64,000 nt of DNA from Exiguobacterium sp. AM39-5BH (GCF_003467445.1 NZ_QSGS01000007.1:87234-151233), one strand, 5' to 3'; shown: positions 34,781 through 43,100, counted from the stretch's first letter. The notes: generated by a model not told the origin, from the sequence alone. A program made the numbers and translations.

Positions 34781-34786
34781 AATTGA

Positions 34787-35218
34787 TTAAAAAAATTTGG
34801 ACGCCTCAGCGCGTTTGCCGATCGTCTTCAATTGAGTGATGGTTTCATCTAGGTCGAGTCCATCGAACAACTCGTCCATTCGTTGTTCATGGGCTGGGAA
34901 GATGCATGACATGAGTGCCTGCCCTTCTTCAGTCAGCGCCGCATACGTGACGCGCCGGTCGCTCGGACAGGCTTTGCGTATCAAGTAGCCTTTCGCTTCG
35001 AGCCGGTCGACGATGTACGTCATACTCCCGCTCGTCAATAATACTTTTTTGCCGATCGTTTGAATCGGTTGGTCGCCTTTATGGTACAACAATTCCAAGA
35101 CCGAGAACTCGGTCGGATTCAGCCCGTACTCGGCGACTTCATGCTTGACCACGTCTTGAATCGATTGCGAGGCCCGAAGCAACACCGTGATGGCTTTTAA
35201 CGTTTGTCGTTCTTCCAT
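34787..35218 (-). CDS. MarR family regulator, MhqR-like
   Basis: 143-residue winged-helix protein. MarR core: GLNPTEFSVLELLYHKG, IQTIGKKVLLTSGSMTYIVDRLEAKGYL (recognition helix) and the wing RKACPSDRRVTYAALTEEG. The LTSGSMTYIVD recognition helix is close to that of MhqR. ATG 35218 has GAGGGG upstream. It sits before the dioxygenase/FMN-reductase pair and has a palindrome like the downstream one in its own leader, implying autorepression. Confidence 0.82.
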   Translation of the reverse strand: MEERQTLKAITVLLRASQSIQDVVKHEVAEYGLNPTEFSVLELLYHKGDQPIQTIGKKVLLTSGSMTYIVDRLEAKGYLIRKACPSDRRVTYAALTEEGQALMSCIFPAHEQRMDELFDGLDLDETITQLKTIGKRAEASKFF

Positions 35219-35264
35219 GTGTTCCCCTCCTCTGCTGAGAGAAAACAATACTTTAAATTTAATT

Positions 35265-35280
35265 ATCTTTAATTCGAGAT
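35265..35280. promoter_or_regulatory. MhqR-like operator upstream of the marR gene
   Basis: ATCTTTAATTCGAGAT shares the ATCT..AATTCGAGAT outline with the site at 34765-34780. It lies in the AT-rich leader about 47 bases before the marR start. Confidence 0.5.
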
Positions 35281-35322
35281 AAATATAACACGCTAACTTT
35301 GAGGGGTCAATCAATTTGTTTC

Positions 35323-35350
35323 AAAAAAAAAAGACGAGTTGCCTCGTCTT
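35323..35350 (-). terminator. Rho-independent terminator (minus)
   Basis: AAGACGAG/CTCGTCTT stem followed on the minus strand by T10, just after the stop of the CAT-TPR gene. Confidence 0.9.
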
Positions 35351-35356
35351 GTCATT

Positions 35357-36484
35357 TCAATCGTACGTTTCGTCTAGATTCCGTGCATAAAACGCGATAG
35401 CGCGACGATACCGTTTAATGCTGTCATCCGGATTTGGGTTAGCGAGCAATTCAAGTAAGGTGCCGGTCGCTTCCTTGTGACGTCCAAGGTTGTATCGGGT
35501 CATCGCCTGGAACACTTTGAGCGCCCCGATGTCCGGGAACTGTTCAATCGCCTTGGCGAACAACGCCTCAGCGTCCTCGTAGCGGCCGAGCGCCCGATAC
35601 GTGCTGCCGAGTCCAATATACGTCTCACGAAGCTCGTCCCCGGCGAGCCCGAGCCGAATCGCCCGTTCGTAATGCGGGACGGCTTGACGCTCTTCACCGA
35701 GCGAGTCATAACACGAGGCGCAATGGGCATGGAGGCGCGGATTTTTCTCGTCTTGCCGGAGCAACATCAGGAACAGCTGCTTCGCCCGTTCGAGCTCTCC
35801 GTTCTCGCGGAGACGAATCGCTTCGTCGAGCCCCTTCTCTTCTGGGGTTTGGACTTCCAAGTCACTCAAGTCGTCAAGCCACGCTTGCAACAATTCGTAA
35901 TAGCGCCCGACATGGACGCCATCGACGAGTGCATGGTGGGCTTGGACCGAGAGTGGCATCATCATCCGGCTACCCGTCTCCGTGAATTTGCCCCAGGCGA
36001 TGCGCGGTACCGTATCATGCTGTTGATCGTGTGTCGGGTGGCTGATGCTCGTGAACGTGACCCAAGGCACGCTCGTGATATAAAGCAGGCTGTCCGGCTC
36101 ATCGTCACCAACGGCCACTTCTTGTTTTGCCCCGCTCATCCGATCCGTCACTTCTTCAAGAAAGTCTGGAAACGCCTCTTTATACGTCGCCGTGCAAAAG
36201 TTGAAGACGTCATCATCCATCATGACGGTGAACGACGGATGCACGACGTCGTGCTCGATGACCTCGTCGCCGCCGATGCGGTAGCGAAGCTCCGGGATGG
36301 CGTTCGCCGTCTTTACGGCACCGTACAAGAACAGTTTGAAGAACGACTGGCCGGTCCGTTTGGCGTGTGTATGTAGCTTCGTCACATCGACGCTCGCCGT
36401 CACGTTGAAATGTGGGGCGTCGAACGCCTTGAAGAATTCGTAGTGCTTCTTGCGCGACCACGTCTCGGTATTGATGATTTTCAT
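35357..36484 (-). CDS. Chloramphenicol acetyltransferase-like domain fused to TPR domain
   Basis: 375 residues. Residues 1-215 are a type A CAT fold: start INTETWSRKKHYEFFKAF, FTVMMDDDVFNFCTATY and the catalytic motif AHHALVDGVHVGRYYE with HHxxxDG. Residues 225-375 are three to four tetratricopeptide repeats (AIRLRENGELERAKQLFL, HYERAIRLGL, ALGRYEDAEALFAKAIEQFP), a unit that normally occurs as a separate TPR_5-type protein in Bacilli. ATG 36484 has GGGGG 7 bases upstream. The join is in frame with a charged linker. It could be a real fusion or two genes joined by an indel. Chloramphenicol is only one possible substrate. Confidence 0.82.
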   Translation of the reverse strand: MKIINTETWSRKKHYEFFKAFDAPHFNVTASVDVTKLHTHAKRTGQSFFKLFLYGAVKTANAIPELRYRIGGDEVIEHDVVHPSFTVMMDDDVFNFCTATYKEAFPDFLEEVTDRMSGAKQEVAVGDDEPDSLLYITSVPWVTFTSISHPTHDQQHDTVPRIAWGKFTETGSRMMMPLSVQAHHALVDGVHVGRYYELLQAWLDDLSDLEVQTPEEKGLDEAIRLRENGELERAKQLFLMLLRQDEKNPRLHAHCASCYDSLGEERQAVPHYERAIRLGLAGDELRETYIGLGSTYRALGRYEDAEALFAKAIEQFPDIGALKVFQAMTRYNLGRHKEATGTLLELLANPNPDDSIKRYRRAIAFYARNLDETYD

Positions 36485-36533
36485 GATTCGTCCCCCTGTT
36501 TTTTCTTTCACTGTACCAAAGGGAGCATGCGCT

Positions 36534-37073
36534 TTACAGCTTTTGCTTCAACTCGGTGTAATGCTCGTTCGCCAAGTCGAAATAGACGAAGTCGTTCCGT
36601 TCAATCCTGTCGAGCGTCGCATGGAAGTCGCGCCAGCCCTGTTCGACGAGCTCCGGCGTCAGTTCTCCGGCCTCCGTCGCTTCCTCGAACTCGTCCTCGT
36701 CTTTGCGGACCACGTCCCCGTTCGGGAAGATGAGGATATCGAGCAACAAGTCGTCCATATACGGGATTCCGTCCTCATATCCGATTGCTTCGACAATATC
36801 GATGTACCATTGAACGATGTGCCCTTCCTCATTAAACATGACGGTCACACCGAACGGCTCGTCGTCCGGGAAATATTGGAGCCAGCTGTACCCGGCATCG
36901 GCGACGATGAACTCTTCTCCCTTGTGCATCTTATATTGAGGTGCGCGGACGGCATCGATTTGAAACAAGGCGACGGTCCCGGAGAAACGGTCATCATGTA
37001 CCTCCATTTGCGCGTAGCGATGTTGCAAAATCCGTTCCCAGTCTCGGCGATTAGCAAATTTTCGTTTTGGCAT
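36534..37073 (-). CDS. DUF402 domain protein (nucleoside tri/diphosphatase-like)
   Basis: 179 residues. DUF402 features include YKMHKGEEFIVADAGYSWLQYFP, VTVMFNEEGHIVQWYIDIVE and a run of acidic residues YMDDLLLDILIFPNGDVVRKDEDEFEEA that should bind metal. Staphylococcal Ntdp is a characterised relative hydrolysing NTPs and NDPs. Single gene; ATG 37073 has a GGAGAGAG-type site. Confidence 0.8.
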   Translation of the reverse strand: MPKRKFANRRDWERILQHRYAQMEVHDDRFSGTVALFQIDAVRAPQYKMHKGEEFIVADAGYSWLQYFPDDEPFGVTVMFNEEGHIVQWYIDIVEAIGYEDGIPYMDDLLLDILIFPNGDVVRKDEDEFEEATEAGELTPELVEQGWRDFHATLDRIERNDFVYFDLANEHYTELKQKL

Positions 37074-37137
37074 ATGTCTCTCTCCTTTTGACCCAATTCA
37101 TACGTAAAGAGTTCGCCAAAATCCGACATTCCCCTGT

Positions 37138-38190
37138 TCAATCGTACAGATTGTGTTGATTGAACGAGACGAGGTGGCTTTGCTTTAATCGTTTTCGCTC
37201 GACCATCCGTGTAAAGGCGTCAGTCGAGATGAAGCGATTGCCCGGGTGGATGGTCGCCAACTGCAGCAAGATGAAGCGAATACCGCGCTCCCCTTCCTGA
37301 AGCGGGACATGGAGCATCGTCCCATCCTCATTGAATCGATTCAAGAACAACTCGATTTTGCAGTCCTCTTTCAACAGGCGTGACGTGACGAAAGCGGTTT
37401 GGCTGATGAGCGATTCGAAATCGTGATGGAGCGTATAACCAGACGGACCATTCAAATCCAATGCGAACGTGAACGTATCGAGCGTCGTCTGTTGAAACAC
37501 TTTCGACTGCAGGCGTCCAAGTTTCGCCGTCGCATACCAATCGATTTCCTTCACCGGTTCCCCTTCATACGGTTTCGACCCGATCAGTTGCAACGGATTT
37601 CGGAGCGGTGACGCCAAGAGCGGCCGGTCCCCGAGCGCTAACCGTTTCGTCCCGACCGGTGGATGCAACAGCAGCGACGGAAGGACGGTCCACTCTGTAT
37701 CGACTGGTCGTTCATATAAATACGTCCCGAGTCGGAACGGGAGCGTGACGGCGATGACGCATTCCTCGAACGTGGCTGGTCCGCGATACTCAGCGCGCAC
37801 GACCAATTCATGCCGAGCCCGACTGACATCGACCACATAGTCGAGCACGTTCGGAAGGCGCTCATGCGCCGGAAAGCTAATTCCTGAGCTCGCTTTCAAG
37901 CGAATCCGCAGCGGCAGTCCGAGCCGGTCCAACTCGTCCACCCCATCAACCACCAACACGAGCCGGCTCTCATCTCCAACAAACAGCAATTCTTCGTATT
38001 GTGTGAACCGGAGATCGATGTGCCGCTCAAGTTGTTGCCGCGTCCGCTCGAGCATCCAAATCGCACTCGCTACAATGAAGCATATGTAACCGAATCCGTA
38101 TACGTACGGGAAGAACACGAGTATGGCTCCGCTCACGAGATATATAGGGAGGAGCCGGCGCTGCAACCAAGCGTGCATGGACAGAACCAT
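37138..38190 (-). CDS. DUF58 domain membrane protein
   Basis: 350 residues from ATG 38190, two bases after the moxR stop. Two membrane helices (about residues 14-50) precede the DUF58 domain, whose signature is GSKPYEGEPVKEIDWYATAKLGRLQSKVFQ with a von-Willebrand-A-like fold after it. DUF58 proteins are encoded with MoxR ATPases and transglutaminase/DUF4129 proteins. Their exact task is unclear. Confidence 0.85.
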   Translation of the reverse strand: MVLSMHAWLQRRLLPIYLVSGAILVFFPYVYGFGYICFIVASAIWMLERTRQQLERHIDLRFTQYEELLFVGDESRLVLVVDGVDELDRLGLPLRIRLKASSGISFPAHERLPNVLDYVVDVSRARHELVVRAEYRGPATFEECVIAVTLPFRLGTYLYERPVDTEWTVLPSLLLHPPVGTKRLALGDRPLLASPLRNPLQLIGSKPYEGEPVKEIDWYATAKLGRLQSKVFQQTTLDTFTFALDLNGPSGYTLHHDFESLISQTAFVTSRLLKEDCKIELFLNRFNEDGTMLHVPLQEGERGIRFILLQLATIHPGNRFISTDAFTRMVERKRLKQSHLVSFNQHNLYD

Positions 38191-38192
38191 TG

Positions 38193-39113
38193 TCAGCCCT
38201 CGACCGGCACGGGCACGGTGTCTAAAATGTGAGCGATGACGTTCGCTTTGGTCGACTTGATGCCGCCTTCGAGCGTCAAGCTGATCCGATGGACAAGCAC
38301 GTACGGCGCCACGGCTTTGACGTCTTCCGGGATGACATATAGCCGGCCGGCCAAATAGGCATAGCTTTGACACGCGCGGAGCAACGCGATCGCGCCGCGC
38401 GGGCTGACCCCGACCTCGACAGACGAATGCGCCCGGGTCGCATGGACGAGACCGAGCATATAATCGAGCACATCGTCTTGGATCGCGACTTGTCTCGTCT
38501 CGGCTTGTGCTTCTTGCAGGGAGGCGAGTGACGTCACGGCCTCGATTTGTTTGCGCGTCTCGGTCAATACTTGCAGCAACAGCTCCCGCTCTTCGGCGGC
38601 GTCCGGATAGCCGACCGGAATCGAGATGAGGAACCGGTCGAGTTGCGCGTCCGGGAGCGGGAACGTCCCGGCCGATTCAATCGGGTTCTGCGTCGCGATG
38701 ACGAAAAACGGTTTCGGCATCGGATAAGTCTTCCCGCCGATCGACACTTGGCGTTCCTCCATCGCTTCGAGCAGCGCGGACTGGGTGCGCGGGACGGCCC
38801 GGTTGATTTCATCAATCAGGACGATGTTCGCGAAAATCGGACCTTGCCGATGGTCAAAGCCTTGCGTCTGCATATTGAAGTAGTCGGTCCCGATGACGTC
38901 GGACGGGAGCAAGTCGGCCGTAAATTGGATGCGCGAGAACGACCCGTCAAAACTGCCGGCAATCGCTTTGGCGAGCAACGTCTTCCCTGTTCCGGGTACA
39001 TCCTCGAGCAAGATATGTCCTTCGGCGAGAAGGGCCGTGCAGCAGAGCCGGACGACTTCACCTTTCCCCAAATACACTTCATTCAACTGTTTAATGACCG
39101 CTTCGATTCCCAT
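38193..39113 (-). CDS. MoxR family AAA+ ATPase
   Basis: 306 residues. Walker A is in EDVPGTGKTLLAKAIAG (about residues 37-53), Walker B in NIVLIDEINRAVPRTQSALL, sensor 1 is TQNPIESAGTFPLPDAQLDRF, and the arginine finger and sensor 2 are in GVSPRGAIALLRACQ. MoxR ATPases act as chaperones for assembly of partner complexes. It overlaps or abuts the DUF58 gene and is divergent from the DUF4129 gene at 39212. Confidence 0.92.
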   Translation of the reverse strand: MGIEAVIKQLNEVYLGKGEVVRLCCTALLAEGHILLEDVPGTGKTLLAKAIAGSFDGSFSRIQFTADLLPSDVIGTDYFNMQTQGFDHRQGPIFANIVLIDEINRAVPRTQSALLEAMEERQVSIGGKTYPMPKPFFVIATQNPIESAGTFPLPDAQLDRFLISIPVGYPDAAEERELLLQVLTETRKQIEAVTSLASLQEAQAETRQVAIQDDVLDYMLGLVHATRAHSSVEVGVSPRGAIALLRACQSYAYLAGRLYVIPEDVKAVAPYVLVHRISLTLEGGIKSTKANVIAHILDTVPVPVEG

Positions 39114-39211
39114 TTCGTTCCCCTCCGTTGATAGATGTCTTATTCGAAGTTTACCTGTTTATGGTAATATAGACAATAAATAGTCTGAACATTCCGATAA
39201 GGAGGGAAAGG

Positions 39212-39904
39212 ATGAAGTGGTCATCTCGATTTATAGGGTTCCTTGTTGTGACAGCTTGTCTCGTTGTGACGTTCGTCTTTGTCAGCAAAGAGACGTTCAG
39301 TTGGTTTCAAACAATCAATACACCTGCTCCAAGTAGTGTAATCAAAATGGGCAAGCTAGAAGAGGCCCCTCCGCCAAAAGGTGGTATTGATGTAGGTTCT
39401 ACCGATGAGACGGGAAACGGTGGAGAACGGCAAGTGAAAGAAGACATGCTCAAATTCACGTTCGGCCGTGGGAATGGCGATGACCCTGGTGGACTCGGTA
39501 TATTGTTCGCCTTCCTCGCCGCCATCGGGTTGACCGTCTATGGCGTGCGTAGATGGCTCCGTCGTCGACGGTGGGAAAGATTCACGTTCTCGTCTAGGCC
39601 GGATGCTCCGGTGCCACTGTCCCTCAACACGGACGCCTCGATCGAGGCACAGACGTTCCCGCTGCTCACGAATATCGAACTGAGAGATTGGCTCATCACG
39701 TTCAACGCCTCGCTCGCCCCTGAGCTAAAGCTTCGGACGAATGAGACGCTCATCGACTGGTTCGAGCGCATCGAACTGACGGACATCGACGCCTCGCTCT
39801 ATCATCTGATTCGCTATGGGGCCGCATCCGAGCATGACATCCCGGTCGAGCAGCAACAACGGTTTCACGAGGCACTCGACCGCTACTTACAGCGACACCC
39901 CTGA
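39212..39904 (+). CDS. DUF4129-like membrane protein of the MoxR locus
   Basis: 230 residues. One N-terminal membrane helix (about 7-26), a low-complexity extracytoplasmic linker (PPPKGGIDVGSTDETGNGG), a second helix (about 96-113) followed by RRWLRRRRWERF, and then a cytosolic domain with LKLRTNETLIDWFERIELT and YHLIRYGA, the DUF4129 pattern. In related loci DUF4129 is attached to a transglutaminase; here only the C-terminal portion exists, divergent from moxR-DUF58. Confidence 0.68.
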   Translation: MKWSSRFIGFLVVTACLVVTFVFVSKETFSWFQTINTPAPSSVIKMGKLEEAPPPKGGIDVGSTDETGNGGERQVKEDMLKFTFGRGNGDDPGGLGILFAFLAAIGLTVYGVRRWLRRRRWERFTFSSRPDAPVPLSLNTDASIEAQTFPLLTNIELRDWLITFNASLAPELKLRTNETLIDWFERIELTDIDASLYHLIRYGAASEHDIPVEQQQRFHEALDRYLQRHP

Positions 39905-39996
39905 ACGAGAAAGTACCCAGGTTCTCACAAAGACGTAAACGTGCTACGCTCATTGATAATAGGGAAAAAATGTAACTTTCTTAGGAGGTTTGATTA

Positions 39997-40743
39997 ATGA
40001 AACGCCTAGGCTTGCTCGGATTCAGTGTGTTCTTGCTTACCGGATGCACGGATCCAGTCGAGAAACCACTCGTCCCGGCTGATACAAACGAGCCATCGTC
40101 CGAAGAAATCACCACGTGGACGCGCGAAGACTTCAAGGACGTGTTCGACCAATACGAAAAAGTCCCGCCGCTCTTGAAGGCCCTCGAGAACGATGGAATC
40201 ACCCCGTTCCGCAAGACGTTCGAGCACGTCGTCATCGCCGGCGACGGCATCCATCATACATATGCCGATATCCATCCGTTCAAACTCGACGACGGCACTT
40301 ATGCCACCATCTATGAGAGTGAAAATGGAGACATCGCCAACGGTCCCGAGTCGGTCGCGCCGCTGTTTTGGCAAGAAGCGTCGTTCCTTCAATTCGTCGA
40401 AGAGATTGAGAAACGAAAATACGGAACGAGTGCCCCGCCGACGGACGTCGTCTTGACACAAGACGAGTTCCAGGCGCTCTATAACCGCCACGCCTATACG
40501 TCCGCGCTCATCGTCGAGCTCGACGAATGGGGCGTGCAAGTGGCGCGCGACCCGCTCGAAGATGTCATCATCGCTGGGAACGGGGTCAAGGAAGTGAAGG
40601 CCGATTTAATCGTCTTTGAAGTCGAGGGCGGTTACGCCATCGTCTACGACCAAGACGGTGAGATCTTCAAAGGGCCGGAGTCGATTGCCCCGCTGTTTTG
40701 GAACGAGACGGATTACGAAACCTTACTTCAGAAGTATGAATGA
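39997..40743 (+). CDS. Lipoprotein with tandem duplicated domain
   Basis: 248-residue lipoprotein (lipobox LLTGC at residues 13-17). It contains two homologous blocks. Block 1 at about residues 45-132 has FEHVVIAGDGI, ATIYESENGDIANG and PESVAPLFW. Block 2 at about 160-246 has LEDVIIAGNGV, AIVYDQDGEIFKG and PESIAPLFW. The repeats share nearly every hydrophobic position, so the gene arose by internal duplication. Family not recognised. ATG 39997 has TTAGGAGG upstream. Convergent with the phosphotransferase gene, one base apart. Confidence 0.72.
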   Translation: MKRLGLLGFSVFLLTGCTDPVEKPLVPADTNEPSSEEITTWTREDFKDVFDQYEKVPPLLKALENDGITPFRKTFEHVVIAGDGIHHTYADIHPFKLDDGTYATIYESENGDIANGPESVAPLFWQEASFLQFVEEIEKRKYGTSAPPTDVVLTQDEFQALYNRHAYTSALIVELDEWGVQVARDPLEDVIIAGNGVKEVKADLIVFEVEGGYAIVYDQDGEIFKGPESIAPLFWNETDYETLLQKYE

Positions 40744-40744
40744 C

Positions 40745-41737
40745 TTATCGGACACGTCGTTTCAAGTCCCGGTACTCGAGTAACAAGTTGAGCCATTGCG
40801 CCGGCTTATCGCTCGACTCAGCTACATCGTGCCGATATTTTGTCACGTATAGGTGCCACGACAAGGCCCGGTAGACGCAACCGAGCTCTTCGGCAATCAA
40901 CAGGTGACGCCAAAGCACGTCGTCGGACGCGACGCCGCTCCACGCTTCTAAGTAAACCGCGCGCATCGTTTGAATCTGTTCATACCAGGCAATCTCATCC
41001 TCTTCCGGCAATACGTCATACAGCGCATTCCAAAACACACGCACGCTGAAAAACGGATGCGTGACCGTCGCGTCGCCCCAGTCGAGGATACACAAATCGT
41101 TCGTCCGTTCCCGCCAGAAGATATTGCCACTGTGCAAATCACCATGATCGAGGCTCATCGGCATCCTGGTCGTCAGCTCGTCACACATGGCAATCAGTTC
41201 GTCTTCAAGCACAAGTATCGCCTCGGCTTGGTATGGCTCGAGCCCGGCACAGAGCTCAGGCAGATACGTTTGAATTTCATCCTTCAACTTGGCCGGTCGC
41301 CGGTCCGGGAGGCCGTAAGACAAATAGGTCTCGATTTGGTCGATCTCCTGCCGCTGCAACTGTGCGTATTGGCGCAACGCGGTTTCATATCGACTCACGT
41401 CCGGCCGTTCACGTAACGCCGCTCCGCCGATGTCGCGCATGAGCAACCAATTCTGGGCTGAATCGATGGCGATGACGTCAGGGACGACACCCGGATGCCG
41501 CTCGGCAAGAAACGCCGACAGACCGGCCTCGCCGCGGCTGATGTCGGTCACCGCTTTGGCGAAGTAACGTTCCGCGTCGACCTGGCCAACAACCAAATAT
41601 GTCAAATCGGTGTCCTTGATCACGTGCCACGTCGCACTCGGCACGTTTGCGTCAATCCATCGATCGAACCGTTCACGAAACGCTCGGTCACGCCATGGGA
41701 TTGCCTGTCTCATCCTGTTCACCCTTTCTTTCATCAT
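40745..41737 (-). CDS. Aminoglycoside phosphotransferase-like (APH) protein
   Basis: Up to 330 residues (ATG 41737; ATG 41713 is favoured by AAAGGG 8 bases before it). Kinase-like motifs: MSLDHGDLHSGNIFW (Brenner box, catalytic Asp) and CILDWGDATVTHPFFSV (metal-binding Asp). The N-terminal lobe includes YFAKAVTDISRGEAG with the ATP-binding Lys. The APH fold is shared with choline and homoserine kinases; I cannot assign a substrate. Confidence 0.82.
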   Translation of the reverse strand: MMKERVNRMRQAIPWRDRAFRERFDRWIDANVPSATWHVIKDTDLTYLVVGQVDAERYFAKAVTDISRGEAGLSAFLAERHPGVVPDVIAIDSAQNWLLMRDIGGAALRERPDVSRYETALRQYAQLQRQEIDQIETYLSYGLPDRRPAKLKDEIQTYLPELCAGLEPYQAEAILVLEDELIAMCDELTTRMPMSLDHGDLHSGNIFWRERTNDLCILDWGDATVTHPFFSVRVFWNALYDVLPEEDEIAWYEQIQTMRAVYLEAWSGVASDDVLWRHLLIAEELGCVYRALSWHLYVTKYRHDVAESSDKPAQWLNLLLEYRDLKRRVR

Positions 41738-41755
41738 CTCCTAGGAGGAAACGAT

Positions 41756-42076
41756 ATGGACGTTATGTATTACTCATACCCGGTCGATGCCATCTTGTAT
41801 ATGTATTTAGGGGCGACGGCCGTCGTCAGTGTCCTCATCGGGCTGCTCGTCTGGCGTCTGTTCAAGCGCCGGGACATCGGCTTTTGGACAACGCTTGTCA
41901 TCAGCTTCATCGGGCTGTCGCTCGCGCTCGTCTGGTTTCAAAACGCTTCCGTCGCCGTATTCATGGGGACACTCCCGTGGCTGATCAATCTCGTCTTCTC
42001 CCTTTTGTTGTACGGCCTGTTCGTCGGCATCATCTACGTCACGTTCCGACCACGAAAGCTCGACCGCGTCCAATGA
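41756..42076 (+). CDS. Three-helix membrane protein, unknown
   Basis: 106 residues with membrane helices at about 13-34, 43-62 and 68-94 and a short basic C-terminus RPRKLDRVQ. ATG 41756 follows TAGGAGG. I do not recognise a family. It is divergent from the phosphotransferase gene and is followed by the TPP riboswitch of thiW. Confidence 0.62.
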   Translation: MDVMYYSYPVDAILYMYLGATAVVSVLIGLLVWRLFKRRDIGFWTTLVISFIGLSLALVWFQNASVAVFMGTLPWLINLVFSLLLYGLFVGIIYVTFRPRKLDRVQ

Positions 42077-42084
42077 CGATATGC

Positions 42085-42090
42085 TATACT
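42085..42090 (+). promoter_or_regulatory. Probable -10 element (TATACT) of the thiW transcript
   Basis: TATACT about 15 bases before the start of the TPP aptamer, in the right place for the promoter of the riboswitch leader. The -35 region around 42060 is weak and lies within the preceding gene's end. Confidence 0.45.
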
Positions 42091-42104
42091 CATGTTAATA
42101 AACG

Positions 42105-42188
42105 ACCACTAGGGGAGCCTTCGGGCTGAGACGGCATAAGCCGGACCCTTCGAACCTGATCTGGCTCATACCAGCGTAGGGAAGTGGT
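42105..42188 (+). promoter_or_regulatory. TPP riboswitch (THI element)
   Basis: Thiamine pyrophosphate aptamer in the leader of thiW. The conserved CTGAGA (42125-42130), the ACCCTTCGAACCTGATCTGG stretch (42145-42164) and CGTAGGGAAG (42175-42184) are all present, closed by the P1 helix ACCACT/AGTGGT. When TPP binds, P1 captures 42183-42188, freeing CCACTT (42213-42218) to form the terminator. Without TPP, AAGTGG at 42182-42187 can pair with CCACTT as antiterminator. Confidence 0.95.
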
Positions 42189-42210
42189 GTGGGATTCGTC
42201 TATCTTTCCA

Positions 42211-42244
42211 CGCCACTTTTCCACTTGGAGAAGTGGCGTTTTCA
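42211..42244 (+). terminator. Riboswitch-controlled transcription terminator
   Basis: CGCCACTT...AAGTGGCG stem followed by TTTTC, directly downstream of the TPP aptamer and before the thiW ribosome site; its left arm overlaps the antiterminator sequence. Confidence 0.88.
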
Positions 42245-42264
42245 TTTTGAAAGGAGACTTATTC

Positions 42265-42753
42265 ATGCGCATTCAACAACTCACTTGGATGGCGATGCTC
42301 GTCGCCATCGCCGTCATCGGTTCCCTGTTCATCTCGATTCCGACCGGTGTCGCCCGTGCTTATCCGATTCAGCATATGGTGAACGTTATCGCCGCCGTCA
42401 CCGTCGGCCCGATTGGAGCCGTTCTCGTCGCGTTCGTGACCGGACTCGTCCGCGTCATGACCGGCACCGGGTCGCTCCTCGCGTTCCCGGGTGGCATGAT
42501 TGGCGCACTGCTCGCCGGTATCTTTTATATGAGAACGAACCGTGTCGCCTTCGCCGCCTTCGGTGAAGTCATCGGGACGGGAATCATCGCCTCGCTCGTC
42601 GCCGTTCCATACGCCAAGTTATTGATGGGGACGGAGTTCGGCGCGCTGTTCTTCTTCCCGGCCTTCCTCGCCTCGAGTGTGACCGGGGCCGTGCTTGGCT
42701 GGATCGTGTTGGCTCGGGTCAAGCAATTGCGACCGCTCACGGTGAAGCGATAA
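42265..42753 (+). CDS. thiW: ThiW, substrate-binding (S) component of an ECF transporter for a thiamine precursor
   Basis: 162-residue membrane protein with six hydrophobic segments, the ECF S-component ThiW. Typical features: ARAYPIQHMVNVIAAVTVGP near the N-terminus and TGTGSLLAFPGGMIGALLAG. It is thought to import the thiazole moiety (hydroxyethylthiazole) using a shared ECF ATPase module encoded elsewhere. ATG 42265 follows AAAGGAG. It is under a TPP riboswitch, as expected. Confidence 0.92.
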   Translation: MRIQQLTWMAMLVAIAVIGSLFISIPTGVARAYPIQHMVNVIAAVTVGPIGAVLVAFVTGLVRVMTGTGSLLAFPGGMIGALLAGIFYMRTNRVAFAAFGEVIGTGIIASLVAVPYAKLLMGTEFGALFFFPAFLASSVTGAVLGWIVLARVKQLRPLTVKR

Positions 42754-42815
42754 GTCCTTCCTCCTACCGATAGTAAATGGTAAAATCAGGATATCAAATA
42801 TTAGGAGGTCATTTC

Positions 42816-43082
42816 TTGAATCGATTGACGCGATTACTTGCTGCCACCGCTTGCCTGTTCATGTCTGGTCTGTTGTATACGCTCGAACGGATCGCCACAT
42901 TCACCCGTTGGAATGCTCAAGTCGCGACGGGTACGTTCCCGAGCGAGCCGATGTTCGTCGATGTGCTGCTTCAAAACGTGTTCATCTCGATTTTCGGAGT
43001 GGCCGCGATTATCCTCTTTTTTATGGCGGTCAATGCTGCCCAACACACAACGCCCACAAAAACAGGGACGGCCGACTTATGA
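42816..43082 (+). CDS. Small two-helix membrane protein, unknown
   Basis: TTG start at 42816 with AGGAGG at 42803-42808 gives 88 residues: one hydrophobic segment at about 4-20, a polar part with ERIATFTRWNAQVATGTFPSEPM, a second helix (about 53-73), and a short tail. No family recognised. A terminator hairpin overlaps its stop. Confidence 0.62.
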   Translation: MNRLTRLLAATACLFMSGLLYTLERIATFTRWNAQVATGTFPSEPMFVDVLLQNVFISIFGVAAIILFFMAVNAAQHTTPTKTGTADL

Positions 43083-43100
43083 CGGCTGTCCCTGTTTGAC
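43060..43100 (+). terminator. Rho-independent terminator
   Basis: ACAGGGACGGCCG...CGGCTGTCCCTGT stem followed by TTTGAC, spanning the stop codon of the small membrane-protein gene. Confidence 0.75.

Noticed and set aside
35477-36376. 299-codon plus-strand frame opposite the CAT-TPR gene
   Set aside because: Mirror of the CAT/TPR coding sequence; translated product is Arg/Leu-biased with no domain.
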